Positions 38,534 to 49,849 of a stretch of DNA of 64,000 nucleotides are shown one piece after another. This stretch comes from Callipepla californica brunnescens (taxonomy: Eukaryota; Chordata; Aves; Galliformes; Odontophoridae): positions 1,140,166 to 1,204,165 of the forward strand of contig JALIRH010000048.1 of NCBI GenBank assembly GCA_023055505.1. Reading direction: 5' to 3'. The notes under the pieces are model-generated. The model had not been told where the DNA came from, ran no database searches, and saw only the letters and a list, made by a program, of their open reading frames with translations. Position 1 is the stretch's first letter. Each line of letters begins with the position of its first letter. Made by a program: the position numbers and the translations under genes.

Positions 38534-39090
38534 TAAAATTGACTTTCCTTTAGAAATTCACTGTTCCGTGTTAAACCACTGTTGACAGTGAGCTTTCAGC
38601 TAAATTGTAACTGAACGTACCAAGAGACATGGAGAACATTGCTGAAGCAGGCAGGGTTCTGCACTTGCTTGGCTGGGTGGCTGCCAGGGTGTATGTGTGT
38701 GTGTGGAGACAAACCAGCAAATTAAATCAGCTGATGTCCCTATTGGAACATCAGGAGACAGAATTACTGACACGCACCCCTCTGTTTTGCGATCATACTC
38801 AATAGAATTACTTAAAACCAAGAATGAGATTGGCACCTTTTTCATTAGGTTCCTTCTACAGATGAGCTTCAGGTCTGGAGATGCAAAGTAAGACTAAGTT
38901 CACACTGCTTTTGCCTTCCTGAAGTTTCAAACAGGAAAAAGAGGATGTACAGGAAGCCAGCACTCATGCCCACAGCTGGGTTTGCTTCCTACACTGAAAC
39001 CCCTTGAGCATAGGACCTGTGCATGTGCTGGTGCTGGGTGGCCTTTGGACTACCAGGTGCAATAGGAAAAAAAAAGAATACAGTTCTGCT
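38534..39090. other. Non-coding DNA with a (GT)n stretch
   Basis: A short GT repeat lies at 38690-38705. Frames of 60-83 codons here are shadows of one another. No gene seen. Confidence 0.55.
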
Positions 39091-39119
39091 GGGGGAGGGG
39101 GGGGGAGGGAAGGAGGTTT
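39091..39119 (+). repeat. G-rich tract with G-quadruplex potential
   Basis: Runs of five, nine or ten, and three G separated by single A, then GG pairs, are followed by a T-run. This is enough for an intramolecular G-quadruplex on the plus strand. It is a simple-sequence tract in an AT-rich setting. Confidence 0.8.
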
Positions 39120-42100
39120 TTTTTTCCTTATTTGCCAATCCTGACAGCTCAATGCAAAAAAATCCAGCGTAGCTGTGCCTGGGAGTGAGGACTATTTGAC
39201 ATAAAATTAACAGAGAGCAATAAATGTGGTATTTTCCCATGTTATTTTTCTCCTAGGAAACTTCCCAGACCTGAAGAAAACATTCTGTTTTGGTAGCATT
39301 CAAAGAATCATCTTGCTGACCTCCCGTCCCAAACGGCCCTGTGCATAATACTGTAATCCCTGCGAGCAGATCAATTATCAGCTGGCAGAGAATTTTTGCA
39401 GGCCCACGTAAAATCACAGGAGCTGGCTCAGTTGTTGGTTGACTCCATCTTGTCTGAACAAAGGGAAGATCCCTCCCGTTTGTATGCAGCAGCATCCTCT
39501 CTTTACATTCGCAGTACAATCTGCTGATCTTAATATTTGGTCAGTGCAACCTCCTGTGTAAGTCTGTTCTCCTTTGCTTCTGACCTCAAAAATCTGCAAA
39601 CATTTGAATTCTTTAGCACATTCTTTTGTGAGTCGAATTATATATCAATTTTCATTTCAGTACTAAGAGGTTGGTTATCTCAAAGAGTGCAATTTTCAGG
39701 GAGTAGCAGAAAAATTGTTTAGGCCACATTTGACAAGTTAGAAGTTTAGTAACCCCTCTCTCTATAGTCCCAATAAAACTGTAGCCCTTTGGAATATCAG
39801 GTAAGTCAATTCTATGTAGCTTGTTCGGGATAGTTACAGAATCGCAACTTCTGTTTAACTCATTTTCTGGATGCCTACATTGAATTTTTGAATTATGTAA
39901 GTTCTGGTCACATATGATTGCAGCTATCCTGCATCACATAGATCAAGCTAATTCACAGTGCTTGGAAAAGAAATCAGGACCTGGTTGTCTCAGGTTTCTC
40001 TAAAATGAATGGATACATTTAGCTTAATCTCACCACACATCAATTTCCAGGATGCAAACCTGAGATAACACTTCCTTCTTTTCACTTCTAGGAGAGAAAA
40101 GATGTCCTGAAACACTCAGAAAACACAGTGAGAAAGATTAAACAGCAGCAACAAAACAAACAAACAAACACACTTTCGAGGAAATTAGCAATATTGGAAG
40201 TAGAGTACAAATGCAGTAAAAGAGCTTTGATTCACACTGAACAATAAAAACTGATCAGTAACTTCAAGAATGTTATCCATTCTGCTACTTGGATAATGTA
40301 AGTATTCTGAAGTAAAAAAGAAGCATATGATTGCGTGATGAAATAAGTCTTTATCAAAACAGATTCATGAGGGTCTGGCCTAGGTTCATGCAAACAGCCT
40401 CACGTAATTGTACTTCCTACCATCTGAGTACTTGACCATAGAAACTGGTAGGTTACCTTTGGAAACAAAGGAAAGTTTTCTTTACAAACTTTATATTGTT
40501 GAAATTGGAAGAGTCTAACCTAATTTGGATCACTTTGCTAAGCACTGTAAAAATACAACCAAAATCTCTGTGCTAATAAGACAGTGTTCTGCTAAGTGTT
40601 GTTACAAGCAAAATGATATTAAGATCACAAAATAAGATACAGATTTCTTCTCATTTCTTCATTTCTTGTGATTTTTTTTAACATTAAATTTTAAGATACA
40701 AGAAAAATTCTCATCGCTGTGGGGAAGAGTGGTCAGTCAACTTTTTCCAGAATCTGAAGTTAAAGAGAGTTTGGAGTTTTTCATTAAGCATTCAAATAAA
40801 CCATCTCATCATCTTTGTAAAAATAATGCTGGAGAAAGCATCCACTACATATAAACACGCACATTCATATAAAGTGAAAATTGTCCTTAGAATTGAAGTT
40901 GTCACTGCTGTGTGGCTGAATGAAAGCCTCGTCAGTCCATTTTTACTTTTATAATACTACTGCAGTGTTGTGTTACGAAACCAGGCTTGTGTGAACAATT
41001 TCTGTTTCACATAGACAAGCCTGAAAAAGTATTTCTCTACTGCTTTTTGTATCCAGAGCACTAATGTAAAAGAGAAAACAAAATATAATTTGGGAGTCCC
41101 ATTGCCTTCACAATGCTTAGACTCCTACTAAAAACTGGGGAAGAAATGAGACTAGCATTTTTCTAACCTCCAAGCTGATGTGATTCATGGCTTTTACATG
41201 TAATAAAGCTATGATTTAATGAACTATGTTTAGTTATAAACACAGACTTTAAAGATGCACAGGGCAAAACACTAAGAATGGTTGAAAGTCCCCTCACCAA
41301 GAATTCTACTTCAGACTTTTCTTCGTATCATCCATACTGTCATCAGATCTACAAAATTCAAGGGAAATATTCCAAGACAACTCTGGTTTCTACATGAATA
41401 CATTTGGATATTTTGGTTATTTTACCTTTTTTTTTAAAGGAACAAGAAAAACCCTCACACTTCTTGGTAACACAGAGCATGGTGTGCTTACTGTCTGTAG
41501 TAGTGAATAGATAGTGCAGTGGAGTTTACAGGTGATAATAGAATTATGCTTATTCCTTGGAGTAGCAACTGTGGGGAAAAAAAAGTCAGATTATGAGAGA
41601 AAAAAATAATAAAAGGAAAAGATGGCAAAGCAAAGAACATTTCAGAGTAGTAAGACTGAGTGACGGTTTTAAACAGACAGAAATAAGAAGGAAAATACAG
41701 TCAAAATGCAATTCAGAAATAAAAGAAGGAGGGAAAGGGGATTTGGAAGTTTTGGTCAGTGTTAGAGAAGGACTGCAACCAGAACACTTAATCCAAATAT
41801 CTCTAAATTTTGAGGGCACTTGATAACTGGATTTGAGTTTTATGATTTTATTATTATTATTATTTTAAATTGTAGCCAAACTCTACTTCCAAACTCTTGG
41901 TCAGTTTGAGAAGATCTCTGGATTCACATCCTGAACCTTTCATCCACATCAGGTAAAAAGTCTTGCACTAATACAATTGTTTAAAAATAGCACTGCTAGC
42001 TGAGTCCATGATTGCAGCAGCTCAACCCCCAGAGTTGTCCTAGGCTACTTTCATCTACTGTAAGTAGTGTGTGTGGTGCAGAAGCTGGGCAGTTCAAATG

Positions 42101-42224
42101 CATCTATGCAGTGCACAGAGGGAGGTTTTACTGTAAGCCTCTGTTTCCACCACTTCAGTTCCTCCTCCACAGCTCAGTAAGCAGATAATTTATATACTCT
42201 GCCAGCAGCACTCTCTCCAGCTTC
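39120..42224. other. Non-coding DNA with simple repeats
   Basis: (CAAA)n at 40152-40171 and (TTA)n at 41847-41865. No gene, RNA or LINE block recognised. Confidence 0.55.
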
Positions 42225-42725
42225 CTAGCACAGTATCTTGAGGAAGGTCCTGCTGGAAAATTTTTCCTTGAGAAACAGTTTGCTTGCGAAGAGGTTTACA
42301 CAGGAGACTAGGAGAGAGGAGAAAAAAAGGAAAAACTGAAACAAACAATTTGTGAGCACTAGCGTTAGGGAAACCTCATCTCCTACACATTTATTTCTTG
42401 TGGAGAAGTTTGAATAGCTGCTCCAGAAGATGTAAATGCCAATTAATTTCTCCCTTCTCCAGTTGTACTGTGTTTGAGGGTCTCGGTGCTTTCTGAATTT
42501 TATGATGTGTAGTATGGAAAGCTCATACTGCTGTCCTTTTCCTTTTGAGGATACTGGCGGGGACCCAACAACTAGCTCCTCTGTCCAATTAGTCTGAAGC
42601 AAGGGATTCAGAAGTTCTGTTTTGAGGAATGTAGGAATGTATTGGGAGATACATTCACAGAGAGTGCAAGAAAAATAAAAAAGCTGACAAACAATATGTG
42701 ACTGTTCACCTCTCTGCAAAAGCAA
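42225..42725 (-). other. Longest open reading frame of the window, probably not a gene
   Basis: This minus-strand frame has 166 codons starting at an ATG (42723-42725). The product is Ser-, Leu- and Phe-rich. Near its C-terminus is a hydrophobic, Phe-rich stretch (roughly residues 128-147, LVLTNCLFQFFLFFSSLLVS) that could pass for a membrane helix. I recognise no domain. In DNA this AT-rich a frame of this length is uncommon but can occur by chance in 64 kb. No strong promoter, splice or poly(A) context was seen. Confidence 0.2.
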
Positions 42726-44769
42726 AAGAAATCTAAAGGACCACTGAGCACTGTTGGGAACTGTCTGACATCCTCCATATACAGCATCCCTATAGAAAGG
42801 TGAAACATGGGGATTGCCATATAAATTAGCTACCCAAAGTGTTTACTAAAAGTACAGCAGCTTTTGATTAGGTCCTGGCTCTCAGTTACTTGCTAACCAG
42901 TAACTACTACTGCCTAGTTTCAGGTACTTGTTTGTACCTAATAGGTAAAACAATACTATATTGGTACAGTGCCCAGTTCCAATAAATAATGTCTTGTAAG
43001 GCCACAGGTTTGTGCTCTGCATGCAGGATTGGAAAACAGATTTCCTGTGTTTCTAGGATGTTATGATCTCAAGAAGTTGTACTGAAAAGCTGATGACACA
43101 GAGCTTTTCTAAAGGAAAAACAAGCAAGTAAACAAACATAAAACCCAATCAGTTGTATTCCAATAGTCATTATTAAAGTGTTTTCATTAAAAAAAAAATA
43201 GTCAATCTTGTCTTGTTGGTTTACTTTTTATACATGATTTGTCCAAAGCTTCCAAATGGATAGTTGCTTTAAATTTACTAGAATGCTTTTAAAAACAAAG
43301 TTGAGAAATCTCAAACTTTTTAACCTATTATTTTCATCTGGAAGGCCTGTCAAAACATAAGCTAAGACCCTAGTGTAATTTCAAATGCTACAAAGGATTG
43401 GGATTGACATTTCTGTCACTTCAGAATAACCACTCAGCTCAAAATAGCCACAGTCTTACTAATCTATATTTTTATGTTGCACCACCATTAAAGCAGCAAT
43501 TATTTTATATTTTGCAGTCAAGATACTTTAACTGTCATGTATCTTTCCTCATGTTGAAAGGATAAGAAAAGGAAAAATACGTGTTGGTTGTTGTTTGTTT
43601 TTTTTGCAGAAAAATGTCCAAGTTCCTTTTTGGCACATCTCAAGAATCCCATCATGGACAAGAACAGGCTCTTCTGAACTATTTTCCTGTCAGCACACAA
43701 ATCCTACAACTCCTCTGCCATCCTGGTGAGAGTGATCTAGGATTTCCCACAGTAGATGACTGAAAGGCAAAACAGGTTTGTTTCAGGGATCTTGGAAGAT
43801 TAATCCATGTCACTGGGAAAGTAAATAAATTTTCTCCTTTCTCTTCTATTTTTTTGTTTTATTTTTTTGTAAGTATATTTTCCTTGTAACAAAATTGAAA
43901 TTAACATAATGCAAAAAACAGTTGCAACTTTGGGGCTTAGTTGCCTTTTTGTTTCTATTATTATTATCATTATTTTATCATTACCTTCTGATTAATTCAT
44001 TTTCAGATAAAAAATGTTTTATGAAAACACTGTGTCAGGAATGCCAGAATATTTTTTAGATCACTAATGAGATTTTGTCTCATGATTCATCCAGCACAAT
44101 CCAACTCAAAACTATTGCTTTTTATGTTCAAATATTTTCTTATGCAAGTAGGAATTCATATACTCATTGCATGGGAAAAATGAGGTAAAACCTATTCCAA
44201 TGCAATTCTTTTCATGTACAACCTGTTATGTTTAGCTCCAAAGGACTTAAAAATATCCCAGAAAAGAAACACAAATAGAATATAATAGAAAGAAAGCAAA
44301 TTCTAAAAGAAGAAAAATACAATCTGCCACATATCAGATTAACATTTATTGGGTATATAATACTTAGGTATGGGTGTTCATTTTAGTGATAACAATGGCT
44401 GATAACTATTTTTAAAACTCTAAAGGTAATTCATCAATCTTTAAAATCCTTCTTCTATAAGCAAATAAATATTACTTTAGAAAGAAAATAAAATGAAGCA
44501 GACAAGAATTTCCCAAGACTGAACTTTGAATCAACAAGAATGAGGTCCAAAAGTAAATATTACAGTATTATTTAGCTCAAAATAGAGAGCTATTTAATTT
44601 GGATATCATCCCACTTTGAGGCATGCTCAAAACCTACCAAAGGCCACTCAGTAGTGTTCAGCCAAGGATAGATGTACTGGGTGATCAGCTATTCTGCAAA
44701 TGGGCTCATCCTCTCACTATCCATTCCTATCAGTTTGTTTCATCCACTTCTCACTGTTTGTCATTCATT
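42726..44769. other. Non-coding DNA with one exon-like segment
   Basis: Contains the acceptor/donor-bounded open segment 43610-43725 discussed in the findings. T-rich DNA (43850-43870) and a TTA-type run near 43958-43978 also occur. No established gene. Confidence 0.5.
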
Positions 44770-44880
44770 TAGATTTTAAAGTCCTGAAGGCACAAGCAGC
44801 TTTTTACTATATCTTGGTTTATTCTATGAAGCTCAAACTCCAGAATGGCTCAAGTATGATCCTGCAATGTAAACTTTTTA
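44770..44880 (+). mobile_element. Possible ancient L2-like 3' remnant
   Basis: TTTAGATTTTAAAGTCCTGA and the following GGCACAAGCAGCTTTTTACT resemble the old amniote LINE 3' signature that reads like TTAGATTGTAAGCTC...GGGCAGGGA. Similarity is loose and the piece is short, so this is only a suggestion. Confidence 0.3.
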
Positions 44881-45042
44881 ATTTTCCTCCCCAGACTATT
44901 TTCTGATTATATTATAATGCAGTGCCTGAAGCTACTACAACTAAATCTCAGTCCCTTACTTTGGTGCCTTTAACTGCGTATCTTTTTGGACTGCCCATCT
45001 CATTGATTTTTAAGCTTCAAATCTGATAAATTGTTTTTCTTC

Positions 45043-45985
45043 CCACAACCTTAAGGTTGGAAGGTACACTGAAAGCTGTCTCAACCCGCTGACCCACAGT
45101 CCACACTAAACCCATTAATGCACAGCAATTAAAAAAAAAAACCACTGCATCAGCTTTCAAATATTTGTAGACTCGTTACATCCTTCTTCACCCTTCTCTA
45201 ATTTAGTTTAAGAAAGCACCTAATGAACATAACCAGAAGGTACTCAAAATGATGGGTTATTATCTGTTACATGGTGACTCTTCTTCAGTGGATCCAACCA
45301 TTCTAGGTAAGTAGACTTCAAATCTCAGTGCAGCCCTGCAACTTGGTTCTTGTTGTGACATACATATACAGGACAAATGTTCTTCATACCTCCTCAGTAT
45401 ACTTTTCTTCCAAAGTACCCCTCTGGTCACAGAAATGCTGTCTTGGCTCATGTTCAGTTTGTAAGCTAAAACAACTGCAGTAGTCTTTTATAAAATTGTT
45501 ACCAAGACAGTTCTTCTCCATCATGTTTCTGAGGATGATCAGATAATTTCTCCCTTTGGAGACAGAAGCCAGACTTGCCCTCACTGACCTAACCTGTGAT
45601 TTTTTGAAGAGGTACTACCAACCCATGAAATTAATTTTGAAATCTAATTAAGTACTCCAACATAGGTTTCCTGCTCTTCACAGATTAGTGCCACACGAAA
45701 ATTTGATGAGGTACATTCTCTTTTCTCCTCACTATCACTGATAAAAATTCCAAATTTGACAGAGAACCTTGGTGATTTCTTTCAAAATATGGCTTTCCAG
45801 TCAGTCATTCCTTTATAGTTTAACTCAACCAGATTACTTTCATCGCCTGCTCTGTCTCTTCATGCTTAAAGCCTCACTGAATGAGGTTGGCCTGGTTTTC
45901 ACAGCATAAGAAAATGCTGTAGTCACTGCCTCTTCTTTGTTGCTGCAGTTATTACGGTGCATGACTCACATTCTTCAAAAGCAAC
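45043..45985 (-). mobile_element. Long, heavily decayed CR1 LINE
   Basis: Reading the plus strand gives the reverse complement of CR1 in the right order. AACCTTAAGGTTGGAAGG and ACTAAACCC (3' end, 45047-45112) come first. ATTTGTAGACTCGTTACATCC (45162) and CCCTTCTCTAATTTAG follow. CTTGGCTCATGTTCAGTTTG (45442) marks the late ORF2 part. GTGCCACACGAAAATTTGATGAGG (45688) corresponds to the stretch that codes near the reverse-transcriptase FADD motif. GCTTTCCAGTCAGTCATTC (45791) and AGAAAATGCTGTAGTCACTG (45908) come last. Each block is weak alone, but their order and spacing support one old insertion of over 900 bp. The upstream limit is uncertain. Confidence 0.6.
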
Positions 45986-47872
45986 TATTGTTTTTCAGTG
46001 CTCATTTAAGCAAACAGGGTATAATGGAGATGAATTCTCATCCATTTAAAAACTTCTTTTCTTTGAGTTCTATTCTCAGTGTTTTTTCTTCCCTGTTGTT
46101 TACATTTTTTTTCAGGTAGGACTAATATCAGGAAAGTTTGCTCAAACAAGCAAACAAACGTTTCTACTGCGCCCCTTAAACTGAAGGTAAAAATGAAAAA
46201 GACTCAGATTAATCAGAAAATATATCCAAGCTCCTGAAACTGGTGAGAGCATTGTGAGAGTATTTGGATAACAGGAGAGAGAATTTGCAGAAGGTTCCAA
46301 TATCCACATGCCTTCTAGAAATTCAGTAGGTAAACCACTGAGGATTTGAGGCGAAAAGATGAGTATATACCTGCTGTTTTTACTTTTCAGAAATTTTTGT
46401 GAAGTAACAAGTTACCTCTAAAATGCAATGAATGATATTCTTCTGAGTGTGCAAAACAAACAAACAACCACCTTTCAGTTTGGAAATGGAACACAATTTG
46501 TTTTCTAGGCATTTACACATTTGAATTTATGCTAGCAAAGTTTGACAGAGGAGTAATCCCATTTTGCAAAAAATCAGTTCAACTGAAAAGTTCTTATAAT
46601 CTGTACTCAAATATATGTTTAAGTAAGCTCAGCACTCGCGCAATGTTTTTAAGGGGTCTTAAAATATGAATTGAAAGATAGTAGATCACCTAACTTCACC
46701 CCTTCACACAGGAATGAGAAGGTAAAATTCCCCAAACATTGGATATTTAGATAGAGATTTTAAAGTGAAAAGAAAACAAGTGAGAAAACAAAGTACACTC
46801 ATTTTGCTTATCATTTCCTTAATTAGAAACTGGCCGCCTCAATTCAGCATAAGAAAAGCAAATAATTTAGCATATTTAAACGTTCAGTTAGTAGAAATTA
46901 AATGCATATTTTAAAATCTCTACCTAACTTAAAGAAAATGAGAGCCCACTTCTAACACACCAGATCAGAGTTTTCTCTGTTTTGTTTTTATCTTTTTCCC
47001 CATCTTTTCTGAAAATAAGAAACTGTGAAAATGCACGTATTGCATCCTTCTAGAATACAAGATGACAGAAATTGTCTGTGAACTCCCTGGAAATTGTTAT
47101 CTTTACTCAGTGGAATCCTTTTCCACTCCTAAATCTGAGCACTGTAACCTCTCTCCAAGCTCCCTGGGGCCCAGGATACCTATTCCAATTTCTGCCTGAC
47201 TTTGCCTGCAGGTTAAATGGCAACAATTGTTATTGCTGGCTGTAACGTCACCACACCTATCCGTCGTCATCCCATTTATTACATGAACAAGATAGGTGAA
47301 GACACACAAGAAATATACACGTGGCCACCATTCAGTTCAGAAGTTCAGACTTCAGGAATGAAATCACCCTCTCTCATGACTATTTTTAGTGATGGTTCTT
47401 TCCTGTTAAAGGCAAGTATTATCAAGAAAACAGCTTAATCTGATATCAAATTACTAGTGATTTCCAGATGAACTTCTGTGGGTTCGCAAACTAACAGTAT
47501 CAGATAGTAGTCCCAAGGTCTTGTCATTTGCTTGCTGGCCTTTTCCCTCTCAGGGAGAGAAGACAAGGATCTTTCAGAGAGGTATTTTCTTCTAAACTTG
47601 TCCTCTTGAATTTAGGCAGTTTAAGGAAACAATGACTGCTGACAAGTTCCTTATTACGAGCAATTAATGGCTAGTTTGTTAATTAGTGTCCTGAGGCAAA
47701 GTTAATGTAGCATTTCCAGCTAAACCAAAAACAAAAACATAGCCCATATCCAAAAATATTCTAACAGCTCTGTATTATTCAGCATTTTTCTTAACAAGGA
47801 CAGATTTTCCTGTCCAAATCAGTGGACTGCAAAGTACATATTCTGGGAAAAGAGATCAGCTTCATTAAAATG
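45986..47872. other. Non-coding DNA
   Basis: No gene seen. A strong polypyrimidine tract ending TTTCAG and directly followed by GTAGG lies at 46080-46120 (see findings). Open frames are under 75 codons. Confidence 0.55.
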
Positions 47873-47888
47873 AAAAAAAAAAAAAAAA
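47873..47888. repeat. Poly(A) tract, 16 bp
   Basis: Simple A-run. No retrocopy is visible upstream. Confidence 0.85.
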
Positions 47889-49831
47889 GAAATTGGTTGT
47901 GGTCTTTTTCCTGACCCAAAACACAGAAAGTTCCCAGCGCATTCAGGGGAGGGAAGAGAAGGAAAAAAAATATTGAAACTTTCTCCACATTTTCAGTGAA
48001 AGCCCTAATCATTTCTCGAGGATTTCCTCACTCAAATTAATCATCTATTAACTATCTTAGTTGTAGATGAGCTGACATCTTAACAGATAGCATAATACTT
48101 GATTCTAAAAAGTGCTGCTTGCCTTAAAGGCCATTTCTACTCTTCATGAAATGATGAGCTCCCTTAATCTTTATGAAGGCAAACTACAAAGCTGTTAAAC
48201 ACCATCACCTCACTGCCTCTGCCACTCAGAGTGGTAGTGAAATCTTCATCTTTTCTTCAGCTGACCTAAGAGAAGCAAGATACCTTCCCTCACAAATAAC
48301 AGCACTACAGGAGGGCCCAGTGACCGGGCACTACAGTGGGCATAGGTACTGTTCTTCACAATTCCCTGTTGCTGTCCCAACAGGGCAGTACTCTCGGAGA
48401 CCTTCAGAGCAGTAAAATAAATAAATCAAAGTGGCCTTAAAATCACTGTCAGTTGAAAAGGCAACAAAACCCCTCCAGTGACAACACTTGGATCACAAAG
48501 CTTTTCAGAAGTGATGTCCTTTGCCACCATTTCTACATCCTCTAGATTGTTCCTAGCACGTCACCATGATCAAATCAAGGGAAGATGATGCTAGACTTTG
48601 CTGTTCACAAGAGACGTCTTAAAGACCGTGGATTTTCTCTTCAACTTTACTTAAGGCTATAGCCCAAACTGAAAGCCTGTCCATCTGGCTTCTCCACAAT
48701 CCACACAAATCAGACAGTAGTGCCAAAGCAGACGTGCCCCTGAGCGTGACTCTGAGCAGCTCATGGGAGGTTCCTCCAGCACTCAGGCAGAACTTTCATG
48801 CAGCAGTAACTCATTTCACGACTCTCCAGGAAGAGGTGGGCTACAACTGGCAACTCTAGTTGCTGAAGGCATTGCTGTAACCTATTCCCTATCACTGAGC
48901 GATAAAGCCCTATGCAAAAACTCACAGTGCTATAAATATGAAAGTTTCTTTGCTAATAAGGCATAACCAGGCTGGTTTACTTTCAGATCTCACATCATCA
49001 GCCATAAACAAAAAGCTGCAAAACATTTACAAATGTCTGCATTCAATAAAATTGCAAAGTTTCTTAAAATAATTTTCTCAAATATGTTAAACCACATGAA
49101 ACGCAGTCAAAGCTCCAACACATTTTAAAAATTTTACAGGGTTTTTATTGTGTAAACTATATTAGATTGATCAAATTGTAATACCAACAATGATATACTT
49201 ACAGAAAAATCAATACAAAGCACAAAATAAGTAAATAAATACATGTTAAAGCAATATCTCCTTAAATAACTGAACGGGGTTGAACAGCCACTTCCCCCAA
49301 AAAGGAATTCATGAAGTATGTTGTCAGAGTACTCCAGAGGCAAGGTTTCATCTGTTTGGTTAATATGTTAATTACTGCTTAGAATGGCACTGTATGTAAA
49401 GAGAGGATAACCAAAATCCATCTTTTATATGATTGTTTTTCCTCTGTTTCTATGTTCTAATGAATTGTAAATCATTTTGACGTTATAAATAATGACTTCA
49501 TTATTAATTTAAAATAGTTTATATACAGGCTATGAAGATGAGAAAGGATGGATGGGTGCCAGAACAGGTTCCCATGGCAGCAATCATGGCACCAAACTGC
49601 CAGAGTTCGTGGCACTTTTTGGACAATCTTCTTAGAGCATGAAGCTTGAAAAGTGACTGTAGGTTATAATACAATTTTGCCAGATTGTCTGAATAGTTTG
49701 GAGCAAACTAATCATGAAGTGATTTGTGCATCCACCATAACAAGCAGTCACCAAGGAGCTCTTCAGGACATCTTTGTCAGAAGTTGTAAGAAACACTGCA
49801 CATCTTACTCAAAAGCTCCTAAACACTCTTT
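47889..49831. other. Non-coding DNA
   Basis: Unique sequence. It includes the palindrome AATAATGACTTCATTATT at 49488-49505 (two 8-bp arms, 2-bp spacer). Open frames at 48173-48415 and 48763-48966 are 67-80 codons with no known domain. Confidence 0.55.
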
Positions 49832-49849
49832 AAAAAAAAAAAAAAAAAA
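49832..49849. repeat. Poly(A) tract, 18 bp
   Basis: Simple A-run in AT-rich unique DNA. Confidence 0.85.

Noticed and set aside
39790..39806. ATATCAG directly followed by GTAAGTCA (recursive-splice-like)
   Set aside because: The donor half is perfect but the upstream pyrimidine tract is too weak for an acceptor.
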